Below are positions 14,415 to 23,007 of a DNA stretch of 23,450 bases, in pieces. Source of the stretch: JBCBEX01 sp039177895 (GTDB taxonomy: Bacteria > Bacteroidota > Rhodothermia > Rhodothermales > Rubricoccaceae); contig JBCDFO010000027.1 of assembly GCA_039177895.1 (NCBI GenBank), positions 1 to 23,450 on the forward strand, read 5' to 3'. A program made the position numbers and the translations under genes. How positions within the stretch are numbered: the stretch's first letter is position 1; every line of letters begins with the position of its first letter. A model generated the notes under the pieces. The model made no database searches and was not told the origin of the DNA. It was given only the letters and a program-made list of their open reading frames with translations.

Positions 14415-17400
14415 CCGAGCGAGCACACGCGGACGGCGTCCATCAGCGCCGCGAACGTGCTGCCACCCTCACGCGCTACGTCCTTCAGGTGCGTGAGCGC
14501 AGCCTCGGACCGGTCGGCATAGCGGTTCTGGAAGGCCCGGAGGTTGCGGATCTGGTGCTGCTTCTCGTCGTCCGAGGAGCGCATCAGCTCGACCGTCTGC
14601 TCGGGAGCCTCGGCGTTCTCGTTGACAAACGTGTTTACCCCAATCACCGGCAGGTCGCCTGAGTGCTTCTGGTGCTCGTAGTGCATCGACTCCTCCTGGA
14701 TTTTGCCGCGCTGGTACATCGTCTCCATCGCGCCAAGGACGCCGCCGCGCTCGCTGATCCGCTCGAACTCGACGAGCACGGCCTCCTCCACGAGGTCGGT
14801 CAGTTCGTCGATGAGGAAGCTGCCCTGGAGCGGGTTCTCATTCTTGGCCTGACCCAGTTCGCGGTTGATGATGAGTTGAATGGCGATGGCGCGGCGGACG
14901 GACTCCTCGGTCGGCGTCGTGATCGCCTCGTCGTAGGCGTTGGTGTGGAGGCTGTTGCAGTTGTCGTAGATCGCCATCAGCGCCTGGAGCGTGGTGCGGA
15001 TGTCGTTGAAGTCGATCTCCTGCGCGTGGAGGCTGCGTCCACTCGTCTGGATGTGGTACTTCAGCTTCTGGCTGCGGTCGTCGGCCCCGTAGAGGTCGCG
15101 CATCGCGACGGACCAGATGCGGCGGGCGACGCGGCCGAGGACGGCATACTCGGCGTCCATACCGTTCGAGAAGAAGAACGACAGGTTGCGCGCGAAGGCG
15201 TCCACGTCCATGCCGCGCGCACGGTAGTACTCCACGAAGGTGAAGCCATTCGACAGCGTGAAGGCGAGCTGCGTGATCGGGTTCGCGCCCGCTTCGGCAA
15301 TGTGATAGCCTGAGATTGAGACGCTGTAGAAGTTGCGGACGCCGTGGTCGATGAAGTACTGCTGGATGTCGCCCATCATCCGCAGCGCGAACTCCGTCGA
15401 GAAGATGCAGGTGTTCTGCGCCTGGTCCTCCTTCAGGATGTCGGCCTGGACCGTCCCGCGCACGGAGGCGAGTGCCCGCGCAGCGAGGTCGTCGTACTCT
15501 TCCTGGCTCAGCACGCCCTCGTCCACGAGTTCGGGACCGCTGATGCCGAGCAGCCCGAGCCCGAAGCCGTCGTGGTTGGGCGGCAGGCCCTCGGCGATGC
15601 CGTCGGGGCCGTAGGGGACGTACTTCCGCCGCGCGCGCTTAGCCAGCACGGCCTTCGTCTGGGCGACGCGGCCCTCTTCCTGTAGGTAGCGCTCGACCTG
15701 CTGGTCGATGGCGGTGTTCATGAACATCGCCAGGAGCATCGGTGCGGGGCCGTTGATCGTCATCGAGACGGACGTCGTCGGCGCGCAGAGGTCGAAGCCG
15801 GAGTAGAGCTTCTTCATGTCGTCGAGCGTGCAGACGGAGACGCCTGCGTTGCCGACCTTGCCGTAGATGTCGGGCCGCTCGTGGGGGTCGCGGCCGTAGA
15901 GCGTCACGCTGTCGAACGCCGTCGAGAGGCGCGCGGCGGGCATGCCTTCCGAGACGAGGTGGAAGCGGCGGTTGGTGCGCTCGGGGCTGCCCTCGCCCGC
16001 GAACATGCGCGTCGGGTCCTCGCCGGTGCGCTTGAGCGGGAAGACGCCCGCCGTGTAGGGGAAGTAGCCGGGGAGGTTTTCGAGGAGCGCGAAGCGGAGC
16101 CGGTCGCCCGCGTCGGAGTAGCGCGGGAGCGCCACGCGTGGCACCTTCGTGCCGGAGAGCGTCGTGTGCGTGAGCGGCTGGCGGATGTCGCGCCCGCGCA
16201 CCTGGTAGACGAACTCGTCCTGACGGTAGCGCTCGACGTTCCCGTCCCACTTTTGCAGCAAGTGCCGACTCCGCGCGTCGAGTTGGCTCCACCAGTGCTC
16301 GACCATGTCGTCGAGGCGGGCGATGAGTTGCGCGGCGTCGGACGGTGACCAGTCCTCGACCTGTTTCCGGGCACCGCTCGCCTCGCCCCACTTCCGGGCG
16401 ATGGCGGCCTGCTGCTCGACGTGCTGGTGGTAGGTGCGGCACGTGTCGGCGATCTCGGCGAGGTAGCGCTGACGCTTCGGCGGGAGGATGGCGAGCGCCT
16501 CCGGGTCCATCGGCGGCAGCGTGTCGATGTCGTACGTGGCCGAGGTACGCCCGAAGCCGTGCGCATCATTCAGACAGCCGAGGAGGTGGAGGTAAAGGCC
16601 CGTCACGCCGGGGTCGTTGAAGCGCGCGGCCATCGTCGGGAAGGCAGGCATCGCGTCGGGGCCCTGGTCGAAGGCGGCGCGGTTGCGCTGCATCTGCTTT
16701 TTGATCGCGCGGAGGGCGTCCTCGGAGCCGCGCCGCTCGAACTTGTTGAGCGCGACCACGTCGGCGAGGTCGAGCATCCCGATCTTTTCGAGCTGCGTCG
16801 GTGCGCCGAAGTCGTGCGTCATGACGTAGAGCGTGAGGTCGGCGAGATCGACGGCCTCGGTGTCGCTCTGCCCGATGCCCGCCGTCTCCACGATCACGAG
16901 GTCGAAGCACGCCGCCTGGCACACGCCGATGGCGTCGCGGAGCGCCTGGCTCGTAGCGCGGTGCGCCTGGCGCGTGGCGAACGAGCGCATATAGACGCGC
17001 GCCCTGCCGTCAGCATCCCGAGCAAGGTCGCCGTAGAGGCTATTGAGCCGGATGCGATCGCCGAGGAGCGCGCCGCCCGTGCGCCGCCGCGTGGGGTCCA
17101 CCGACAGAATGGCGACGTGCAGGTCGTCGAAGTCCGTGAGGAAGCGCCGGACGAGCTCGTCGGTGAGCGTAGACTTGCCCGCGCCGCCGGTGCCGGTGAT
17201 GCCGAGGACGGGGGCGAGGTCATGGGTCGCGCGTCGTGGGTCGTGGGTCAGGCGCGGATTGGCACCGTCGCCGCCCGGCTGGGTGGCTTGGAGTTCGACG
17301 GCGGTGAGCGCCTGGGCGACGGCCTGGACGTTGTGGGCTGTCGGCTGTCGGCTGTCGGCCTTCGGCTTCCTCTCGGTTCCCCGGTTCCCCGGCTCTCCAC

Positions 17401-17941
17401 CCTCTTCCCTGTCCCCTATTCCCCATTCCCTATCCCCCTTCTCTTCACTCTTGACTCGTACCTCTTCACTCGTCGCGCCAGCGACGCTGATCATGTGCGC
17501 GATCATGCCCTCCAGGCCGAGCCGCATGCCGTCCTCCGGCGAGTAGATCTTCGCCACGCCGTAGGCTTCGAGCGCGTTGATCTCGTCCTGGACGATCACG
17601 CCGCCGCCGCCGCCGAACACCTTGATGTGGCCTGCGCCGCGCTCGCGCAGGAGGTCTACCATGTAGCGGAAGTACTCGTTGTGCCCGCCCTGGTAGGACG
17701 ACACCGCGATGCCGTCGGCGTCCTCCTGGATGGCCGTCTCCACGAGGTCGAGCACGGAGCGGTCGTGGCCGAGGTGGATCACCTCCGCGCCCTGCTGCTG
17801 GAGGATGCGCCGCATGATGTTGATCGCGGCGTCGTGCCCGTCGAAGAGGCTCGCGGCGGTGACGAAGCGGACGGGATGCGTGCGTGCGGAGGCCGACGTG
17901 GCGGGTGCGGCGGCGGGCGTGGGCGAGGACGTATCGGCCAT
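14360..17941 (-). CDS. icmF: Fused isobutyryl-CoA mutase IcmF
   Basis: This 1193-residue adenosylcobalamin enzyme interconverts isobutyryl-CoA and n-butyryl-CoA and carries its own G-protein chaperone. The domain order is diagnostic of IcmF. First comes a B12-binding domain (about 24-153) with SLFDGHDAAIN, in which His36 is the expected cobalt ligand, and VFGGGGGVI. Then comes a MeaB-like GTPase with Walker A GITGTGGAGKST at 247-258, ETAGIGQSD at 352-360 and NKFERRG at 399-405. The mutase core runs from about 480 to the end, with NCNSLHTNAYDEAITTP and NPLQGSFLIDEL. Known IcmFs are about 1090 residues. Much of the excess is a charged linker at about 154-243, encoded by heptamer repeats. The start at 17941 directly precedes the Ala/Ser/Thr-rich leader. 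The gene is divergent from the NACHT gene. Confidence 0.95.
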   Translation of the reverse strand: MADTSSPTPAAAPATSASARTHPVRFVTAASLFDGHDAAINIMRRILQQQGAEVIHLGHDRSVLDLVETAIQEDADGIAVSSYQGGHNEYFRYMVDLLRERGAGHIKVFGGGGGVIVQDEINALEAYGVAKIYSPEDGMRLGLEGMIAHMISVAGATSEEVRVKSEEKGDREWGIGDREEGGEPGNRGTERKPKADSRQPTAHNVQAVAQALTAVELQATQPGGDGANPRLTHDPRRATHDLAPVLGITGTGGAGKSTLTDELVRRFLTDFDDLHVAILSVDPTRRRTGGALLGDRIRLNSLYGDLARDADGRARVYMRSFATRQAHRATSQALRDAIGVCQAACFDLVIVETAGIGQSDTEAVDLADLTLYVMTHDFGAPTQLEKIGMLDLADVVALNKFERRGSEDALRAIKKQMQRNRAAFDQGPDAMPAFPTMAARFNDPGVTGLYLHLLGCLNDAHGFGRTSATYDIDTLPPMDPEALAILPPKRQRYLAEIADTCRTYHQHVEQQAAIARKWGEASGARKQVEDWSPSDAAQLIARLDDMVEHWWSQLDARSRHLLQKWDGNVERYRQDEFVYQVRGRDIRQPLTHTTLSGTKVPRVALPRYSDAGDRLRFALLENLPGYFPYTAGVFPLKRTGEDPTRMFAGEGSPERTNRRFHLVSEGMPAARLSTAFDSVTLYGRDPHERPDIYGKVGNAGVSVCTLDDMKKLYSGFDLCAPTTSVSMTINGPAPMLLAMFMNTAIDQQVERYLQEEGRVAQTKAVLAKRARRKYVPYGPDGIAEGLPPNHDGFGLGLLGISGPELVDEGVLSQEEYDDLAARALASVRGTVQADILKEDQAQNTCIFSTEFALRMMGDIQQYFIDHGVRNFYSVSISGYHIAEAGANPITQLAFTLSNGFTFVEYYRARGMDVDAFARNLSFFFSNGMDAEYAVLGRVARRIWSVAMRDLYGADDRSQKLKYHIQTSGRSLHAQEIDFNDIRTTLQALMAIYDNCNSLHTNAYDEAITTPTEESVRRAIAIQLIINRELGQAKNENPLQGSFLIDELTDLVEEAVLVEFERISERGGVLGAMETMYQRGKIQEESMHYEHQKHSGDLPVIGVNTFVNENAEAPEQTVELMRSSDDEKQHQIRNLRAFQNRYADRSEAALTHLKDVAREGGSTFAALMDAVRVCSLGQITEALFEVGGQYRRNM
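17219..17479 (-). repeat. Several heptamer arrays inside the icmF linker
   Basis: On the + strand, 17221-17255 reads CATGGGT, CGCGCGT, CGTGGGT, CGTGGGT, CAGGCGC. The stretch 17335-17370 reads GGGCTGT, CGGCTGT, CGGCTGT, CGGCCTT, CGGCTTC. About 17374-17440 has period-7 TTCCC words (TATTCCC, CATTCCC, TATCCCC), and 17442-17472 has TCTTCAC, TCTTGAC, TCGTACC, TCTTCAC. The icmF reading frame is open through all of them. They code for residues about 155-204 and 229-241. The short stretch between them (about 205-222, NVQAVAQALTAVELQAT) looks like ordinary IcmF linker. Confidence 0.85.
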
Positions 17942-18085
17942 GGGAAACAGAGGGGCTGGAAGCGCTACCGTGACGGGAGATCCACAAGATATCGCGGCGG
18001 CACGCGGGCCCGGCCCTAGCCTGCCGAATTCAAGCGCTTCGCGTACTTTCCCGCTCGCCTCTAACGCCCGCGACAGTACGCCGCT

Positions 18086-21000
18086 ATGCCGGACCTCACC
18101 CTCCTCCACCTCTCCGACCTCCACCTCGGCCCGCACAGCCGCTTTCAGGACATCCCGCCGAAGGAGCTAGCCCTCGTGGTGGTCGCCAGCGCGAAAAAGG
18201 GAGCAGAGCGTCTCGACGCCTCGGAACGCCCCGACCTCGTGGTGGTGACAGGCGACCTCGTGGAGACCGGGATGCCGAAGCAGTTCCGTGAGCTTGCGCT
18301 GCCGTTCTTCGAGGCGCTGGTCGGGGCCCTCGGACTCCCCCGCGAGCGCTTCGTGTTTCTGCCAGGCAACCACGATGTCAATTGGCTGACTTCCAGCAGC
18401 GCCGCCAATGACTTTGCACTTGGTGAGACAGACGCAACTACCGAGCGCGAGGCCATCGATGCGGCGAAGCTGAGGTACTACGACCAGTTCATCACTGACT
18501 TTTACGGCGACCAGGGCTCTGCCCCTCGCTTCGTGCTGCCAACGGGCAAGGGTGCAGTGATGTACGACTACCCCGACCTACGCGTCTCGTTCGCCGCGCT
18601 CAACTCGTGCGAAGTGGAGTCGCACCGACCGGATGATCACCGAGGGCACCTGAGCGAGGTCCAGACCACCGCCGTCCGGCAGCACTGGGCGTTGAGCAAA
18701 CAAAAGGCCTGGCTGAAGCTCATCGGCGTCCACCACAACCCAACGCCGACGATCCCAGACAACGTCAAGTCGTGGCTGGACTATCTCCACAAGGAGTCTG
18801 ACCTCGGCGATAACTACCTCCTCCGTGCGCAGAGCGACATCCTCGGCACGGAGAGCGACCCCGCCTCGCGTGGCTTTCTGAAGCACCTTGCCGAAGACCA
18901 CCACGTGCCGCTGGTGCTGCACGGACACCACCACGCGACCACGGACGACTCGTGGACGTGGGATGGCGGCCTGACGCACGTGCTGAGCTCGGGAAGTTGG
19001 GGCCTCGCACCCGGCAAGCTGCCGGGCGAGCAGCCCAACACGATGCGGCTCCTCCACATCAGGCCTGAGCAACCTGAGATACGCGGACAACTCTTACAGT
19101 TCGACCCGTTGAGCCGTGCGAAGGGGGCCAACCGAGCCGGTGCGTTCTCGCCATCGGGTGAGCCGAAGTCGTTCCTTCTTGCGCTCCCGGAAGGCTTTGA
19201 CGCAGAGGCAAAGAACGTAGCACCCGAATCCACAACGGAGGCACAGAACGACCGCTTGACCACTGAGGAGCAGGCTTTCCTGGCAGAATACCACCGCCGC
19301 TTCTCGGCCACGTTCGATAGTTGGGACCTACGCGGCGTAGGAGCGGCGAAGAGCGACACAGGACGAGCCATCGGAGCCAAGCTGGACGACATGTACCAGC
19401 CGCTCCGGATCGGCAAGAGCGACGACCCGACAGTGTTCAACGCGGGGGCTCCCCTGCTTCCAGAGGAGGTGCTGAGACGCACACGCCCGCTGCTGCTGAT
19501 CGGCCCCGGCGGTTCGGGCAAGACGACCTGGATGCGCTACACCTTCCGGCAGTTCGTGCAGCGCTTCCGAGGCCGTGTCCTGCCCGTGTTTATCGAACTC
19601 CGGCGGCTGGCCCGGCTCTGGCAAGACCCGAAGCACCGAGGTGCGGACCGCTCCATTGACGCCTACCTCTTTGACACGGTCTCGGAGGAGATGGGCACCG
19701 GGTGGTCCGAGGAGACGTTCGCGGCGCTCCTCCAGAAAGGGCGTGAGGCGCTGCGCGTGATCCTCTTCGTAGACGGCTGGGACGAGCTTGGGCCGCTCGG
19801 GCGCGAAGTGCGGAAGAAGCTGCTCGGGTTCATGGAAAGCCACCCCAACTTGCTCGTCCTGGCAACGAGCCGTCCCTATGGGGAGAGCAAGCCCAGCTAC
19901 GGTGCCGGGTTCGAAACGCGCTTCATGCAGCCGCTCTGCCTGGAACGCGAGCACGAGAGTGCCGAGATCGAGCGGATGACGACGCGCTTTTTTGCGTTGA
20001 TCCATCCCGACGAACCCAAACTCCAGGCCGAGCGCCGTATGGACTTTCTCGCCGCGATGATCGGTCCTGCCGGAGAGGATGACACCTCCGCTTTAGCGCT
20101 CGCTCGCTTGCCACTCCTGCTCACGATGATGCTGCACGTGAGCCAAGCCGGGGCTACCCTACCAGACGAACGCGACCTGCTCTACCAACTCTGCATCCGC
20201 AACCTCCTCCAGACACGCCCAACCCTGAAGGAGAAGGAGGGTGCGCTCGCATTGGACGGCCACTGGAAACCCTCCGACAGTGACGCGGCCTTGCGCGCCG
20301 TGGCCGAACTCGCCTATGCCATGCAGACGGGCGAGAACCAGACATACCGCCAGAGTAGACAGGTTGCCCTAGCCGCAGACGGTTTGCGAAGGCTCCTGGC
20401 GTCAAACGCCGAGGCTACGCTCTGGACCGAGGAGCAGCGCCGCTGCTTCGTGAATTGGCTGGCTGGGCCCGCCGGGCTCCTCATTGACCGAAGCGATGAC
20501 TCCTACACGTTTGTCCACCTCAGCTTTCAGGAGTATCTAGCGGCCTTTCATTTGGACAACACCCGGCAGACAGAAGCGGAACGGGTTGCGTTTTTCTCAG
20601 AGCATCTGGACAACACGGAGTGGTGGGAGACGCTTCGGCTCTGGGCAGCATTGCTGCACCGAAGCCACCCAGACCAGCACCTCACCCCTGTCCTAGAGAA
20701 GCTAGAGGAGACCCATTATGGGGCCATGCTCGCTGGAGCCATCATGGCCGATGGGTGGGGGCGTCTAGCTTCGTTTGCTACCTGGTGCGACAGGCTTATG
20801 GAACGGGAACCTATACGGTTCTACCCGGCTGCGTACGAGGCCATCAAAGCATGGCAAAATAGCCGCCAGCATTCGCGCCACACTGCGCTCCTTGACGCGA
20901 TCCGGAACCAATCGCCTAGTGCAAACTGGATGCAATGGCGCTGGCTCAACGAATGGATGACCGAGCTAGGCGCGCCCCCTGCCCCACCTCCAGCTAGTCA

Positions 21001-22030
21001 TTCCCATGCATTCACCCTAGCGAAGAGCTTATCGGGGCCCCCTAAAACTGCACAGGCATTTTCTGTTGCTCGATTGCTTGTAAGCGTGAACCCTGTAGCC
21101 CTTCCCATTGACAACCCGCTTTCCCTCCTACACGTATGGCCTTCGCAGCGCACTGAATTAAGCGGTCTGTTACAGGACGCCGCCGTAGAAGACCTTGGAT
21201 GGCTGATGTGGCATGATCAAGGCCTGAACATCCTTGGCTACGTTCTTGACCTCGACTATGACCTTGCACGTGACATCGCTAACTCCCGCGCGCGCGACTT
21301 TGCTCGCGACTTGACACACGAGTATCGAAGCTCCCTCGTCCGTGTCCTTGCGCGTGCCCTCGCTCGCCCTATCGGGCGCTCACTCGCCCTTGACCGCGAT
21401 CATGGTATTGACCTTGCCCGAGACATCTTCCGCGACTTTGACCTCGTCCGCAACATCTTCAGCTACCTCGCCTTCAATAATTATAAATTAGACCTCGACA
21501 ACGACCTCGACAAATACCTCAACCGCGACCGTGGTAGCGGTCGCGATCGCCCCCGCGACCGCTACCACAACTCTGCAAGCCGGGCGTCGATACGTGTAGT
21601 GGCCGCGTACACGAATTCCTCCTCGCTCTTCCCCAAGCCTTACACCCCGCTAATGCAGGCTGCCTGCATGCACTCGTTGCACCCGGAGCGTGGTGCATTT
21701 CCACTACTGGAAGCGCTTGACCAGACTCCCGAGACAGACAGTGGCCTCTGGCACGCCCTCGCGCGGCACATTGCGCGGATGAGCACGGAGGAGGATCGTG
21801 CGCTACTCACGGACATGGCGCAGCGACCGGAGGACTACTTCGAAGAAGGGCCACTGCTCTGGAGCATGCAGCACGTCGTGCGGGGGGACATCTACCTCTC
21901 AGGTGTCACCGTCGGTAACGAGGAGGGCCGCATCGTCAAGCTAGACGAGCTGACGGACGAGCTCGGCTGGGAGCCACTGCCCTACCTCGAAGAGATGGAG
22001 CCGGAGTTGGAGGTGGACTGGGACGCGTAG
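18086..22030 (+). CDS. Metallophosphoesterase-NACHT fusion protein, candidate antiphage/conflict STAND NTPase
   Basis: This protein has 1314 residues. Residues 1-310 are a calcineurin-like metallophosphoesterase with all metal-binding motifs: SDLHLG (Asp11, His13), TGDLVETG (Asp57), GNHD (94-97), GVHHNP (His216) and HGHHH (279-283). Residues about 465-820 are a NACHT NTPase: Walker A GPGGSGKTT (473-481), Walker B FVDGWDE (561-567) and TSRPYG (594-599). FVHLSFQEYLAA (809-820) is typical of the end of NACHT modules. The rest is helical, sensor-like, with an Arg/Asp/Leu-rich tract at about 1055-1160. STAND proteins of this plan commonly act in phage defence, with an N-terminal effector released on ligand sensing; that role is inferred here. 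The ATG at 18086 starts the first beta-strand. TACTTTC at 18044 could be part of a promoter. Confidence 0.9.
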   Translation: MPDLTLLHLSDLHLGPHSRFQDIPPKELALVVVASAKKGAERLDASERPDLVVVTGDLVETGMPKQFRELALPFFEALVGALGLPRERFVFLPGNHDVNWLTSSSAANDFALGETDATTEREAIDAAKLRYYDQFITDFYGDQGSAPRFVLPTGKGAVMYDYPDLRVSFAALNSCEVESHRPDDHRGHLSEVQTTAVRQHWALSKQKAWLKLIGVHHNPTPTIPDNVKSWLDYLHKESDLGDNYLLRAQSDILGTESDPASRGFLKHLAEDHHVPLVLHGHHHATTDDSWTWDGGLTHVLSSGSWGLAPGKLPGEQPNTMRLLHIRPEQPEIRGQLLQFDPLSRAKGANRAGAFSPSGEPKSFLLALPEGFDAEAKNVAPESTTEAQNDRLTTEEQAFLAEYHRRFSATFDSWDLRGVGAAKSDTGRAIGAKLDDMYQPLRIGKSDDPTVFNAGAPLLPEEVLRRTRPLLLIGPGGSGKTTWMRYTFRQFVQRFRGRVLPVFIELRRLARLWQDPKHRGADRSIDAYLFDTVSEEMGTGWSEETFAALLQKGREALRVILFVDGWDELGPLGREVRKKLLGFMESHPNLLVLATSRPYGESKPSYGAGFETRFMQPLCLEREHESAEIERMTTRFFALIHPDEPKLQAERRMDFLAAMIGPAGEDDTSALALARLPLLLTMMLHVSQAGATLPDERDLLYQLCIRNLLQTRPTLKEKEGALALDGHWKPSDSDAALRAVAELAYAMQTGENQTYRQSRQVALAADGLRRLLASNAEATLWTEEQRRCFVNWLAGPAGLLIDRSDDSYTFVHLSFQEYLAAFHLDNTRQTEAERVAFFSEHLDNTEWWETLRLWAALLHRSHPDQHLTPVLEKLEETHYGAMLAGAIMADGWGRLASFATWCDRLMEREPIRFYPAAYEAIKAWQNSRQHSRHTALLDAIRNQSPSANWMQWRWLNEWMTELGAPPAPPPASHSHAFTLAKSLSGPPKTAQAFSVARLLVSVNPVALPIDNPLSLLHVWPSQRTELSGLLQDAAVEDLGWLMWHDQGLNILGYVLDLDYDLARDIANSRARDFARDLTHEYRSSLVRVLARALARPIGRSLALDRDHGIDLARDIFRDFDLVRNIFSYLAFNNYKLDLDNDLDKYLNRDRGSGRDRPRDRYHNSASRASIRVVAAYTNSSSLFPKPYTPLMQAACMHSLHPERGAFPLLEALDQTPETDSGLWHALARHIARMSTEEDRALLTDMAQRPEDYFEEGPLLWSMQHVVRGDIYLSGVTVGNEEGRIVKLDELTDELGWEPLPYLEEMEPELEVDWDA
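21531..21568. repeat. Perfect 15-bp inverted repeat inside the NACHT gene
   Basis: GTGGTAGCGGTCGCG (21531-21545) and its exact complement CGCGACCGCTACCAC (21554-21568) are separated by 8 bp. It lies in the codons for the RDRGSGRDRPRDRYHN segment. The stem would be very stable in DNA or mRNA. It is not at a gene end, so a terminator role is unlikely. Confidence 0.9.
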
Positions 22031-22069
22031 CCACACGCCCAGCTACCTAGGCCTGCGGCAGGTCGAGGC

Positions 22070-22534
22070 TCACTGCCCGTTGTTCTGCATCTGGTTGCTG
22101 CGGATGTTGAACGTGGCGTCGGCGAGGTCGGGGCCGCAAAGGTAGAGCTGCATCCACCAGGAGCCACCGGTACAGTTGGCGCGGAGGGCGTTGACCTGGA
22201 GGCCGGTGCCGTTGCTGTTGTAGTAGAGCTTCACGCAGGCGTAGTCGGTGAGGAGCGCCACGTCGCGGCCGTTCTGCACCTCGGTCGCCTCGTAGCCGAG
22301 GTCGGCGAACGTGATGCCGCGGTAGTCGTCCGAGTCGCCGTTGTCGCCGCCGCCCATCGCCACGGGCGTCTTCTTCCACGCGATGGCCTTCGCGGCGATA
22401 TCGGAAAGGAGCACCATCGTCTGGTCCTGACGCGTCTTGCGCTGGTTCTCCTCGAACGCCTGGATGCCTACGACGACCGCGAGGCCGACAAGCACGATGC
22501 CCAAGACGAGGAGAAGGAGTTGCTGCTGACCCAT
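22070..22534 (-). CDS. Small pilin-like membrane-anchored protein, copy 2
   Basis: This 154-residue protein begins MGQQQ, followed by one long hydrophobic helix (about residues 6-25) and then QAFEENQRKTRQDQTMVLLSDIAAKAIAWKKTP, an amphipathic continuation like the spine of a type IV pilin-like protein. The C-terminal part looks globular, with ITFADLGYEATEVQNGRDV, a short Cys-containing strand, and WWMQLYLCGPD, and ends NNGQ. There is no classical prepilin-peptidase site (G/F-T-L-x-E), so it is not a canonical pilin. It is a paralogue of the next gene on the same strand, 14 bp away, and the two are probably co-transcribed. The upstream in-frame codons to 22639 overlap the neighbour and are not used. 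Confidence 0.78.
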   Translation of the reverse strand: MGQQQLLLLVLGIVLVGLAVVVGIQAFEENQRKTRQDQTMVLLSDIAAKAIAWKKTPVAMGGGDNGDSDDYRGITFADLGYEATEVQNGRDVALLTDYACVKLYYNSNGTGLQVNALRANCTGGSWWMQLYLCGPDLADATFNIRSNQMQNNGQ

Positions 22535-22548
22535 GACGTGCGGGGCGG

Positions 22549-23007
22549 TTACTGCCCGTTGTTGCGCGTCCTGTTGCCGTTGAACCGGAAGTCGATGTCG
22601 TCGTAGTCGGAGCCGGTGAGGCGCAGGGCCATCCACCACGTTCCGTTGCCGCAGTCCGTGTTGAGCGCGTTCAGGTCGAGGCGGTTGGTGTTGGCGATCA
22701 GCTTGACGCAGGCGTACTCGGTCAGCAGCACCACTTCCCGGGAGCCCTGCACCTCGGTGGTCACGTAGCCGAGGTCCGCGAAGGTGAGTTCGCTGAAGTC
22801 GTTCGCGTCGCCGTTGGCCCCGCCGCCGAGCGCTACGGGCGTCTTCTTCCAGGCCTGGGCCTTGGCCGCGATGTCGTTCAGCAGCACCATCGTCTGGTCC
22901 TGACGCGCCTTGCGCTGGTTCTCTTCGAACCCCTGGATGCCCACGACGACCGCGAGGCCGACGATCACGATGCCCAAGACGAGGAGGAGGAGTTGCTGTT
23001 GGCCCAT
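22549..23007 (-). CDS. Small pilin-like membrane-anchored protein, copy 1
   Basis: This 152-residue paralogue of the gene that follows it has a nearly identical first 60 residues: MGQQQ, hydrophobic helix 6-25, GFEENQRKARQDQTMVLLNDIAAKAQAWKKTP. The C-terminal half is more divergent: LTFADLGYVTTEVQGSREV, YACVKLIAN, GTWWMALRLTG, ending NNGQ. A Cys near 100 and another near 118 could form a disulfide in an extracytoplasmic domain. Short MGQQQ-starting membrane proteins are, to my memory, common in Rhodothermota and related Bacteroidota-Chlorobiota lineages. Their function is not established. It is the first gene of a two-gene unit with a possible promoter at 23181-23190. Confidence 0.8.
   Translation of the reverse strand: MGQQQLLLLVLGIVIVGLAVVVGIQGFEENQRKARQDQTMVLLNDIAAKAQAWKKTPVALGGGANGDANDFSELTFADLGYVTTEVQGSREVVLLTEYACVKLIANTNRLDLNALNTDCGNGTWWMALRLTGSDYDDIDFRFNGNRTRNNGQ

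Noticed and set aside
17219..17479. icmF as a pseudogene broken by repeats
   Set aside because: The frame is open throughout, and all catalytic and nucleotide-binding motifs on both sides are intact, so it is more likely a functional enzyme with a long linker.
16421..18019. A 532-codon open frame on the + strand opposite icmF
   Set aside because: Antisense to the B12 and GTPase domains of IcmF; low-complexity composition and no motif.
17942..18136. N-terminal extension of IcmF by 65 residues
   Set aside because: It would overlap the divergent NACHT gene; the sequence is not protein-like, and the ATG at 17941 fits the family.
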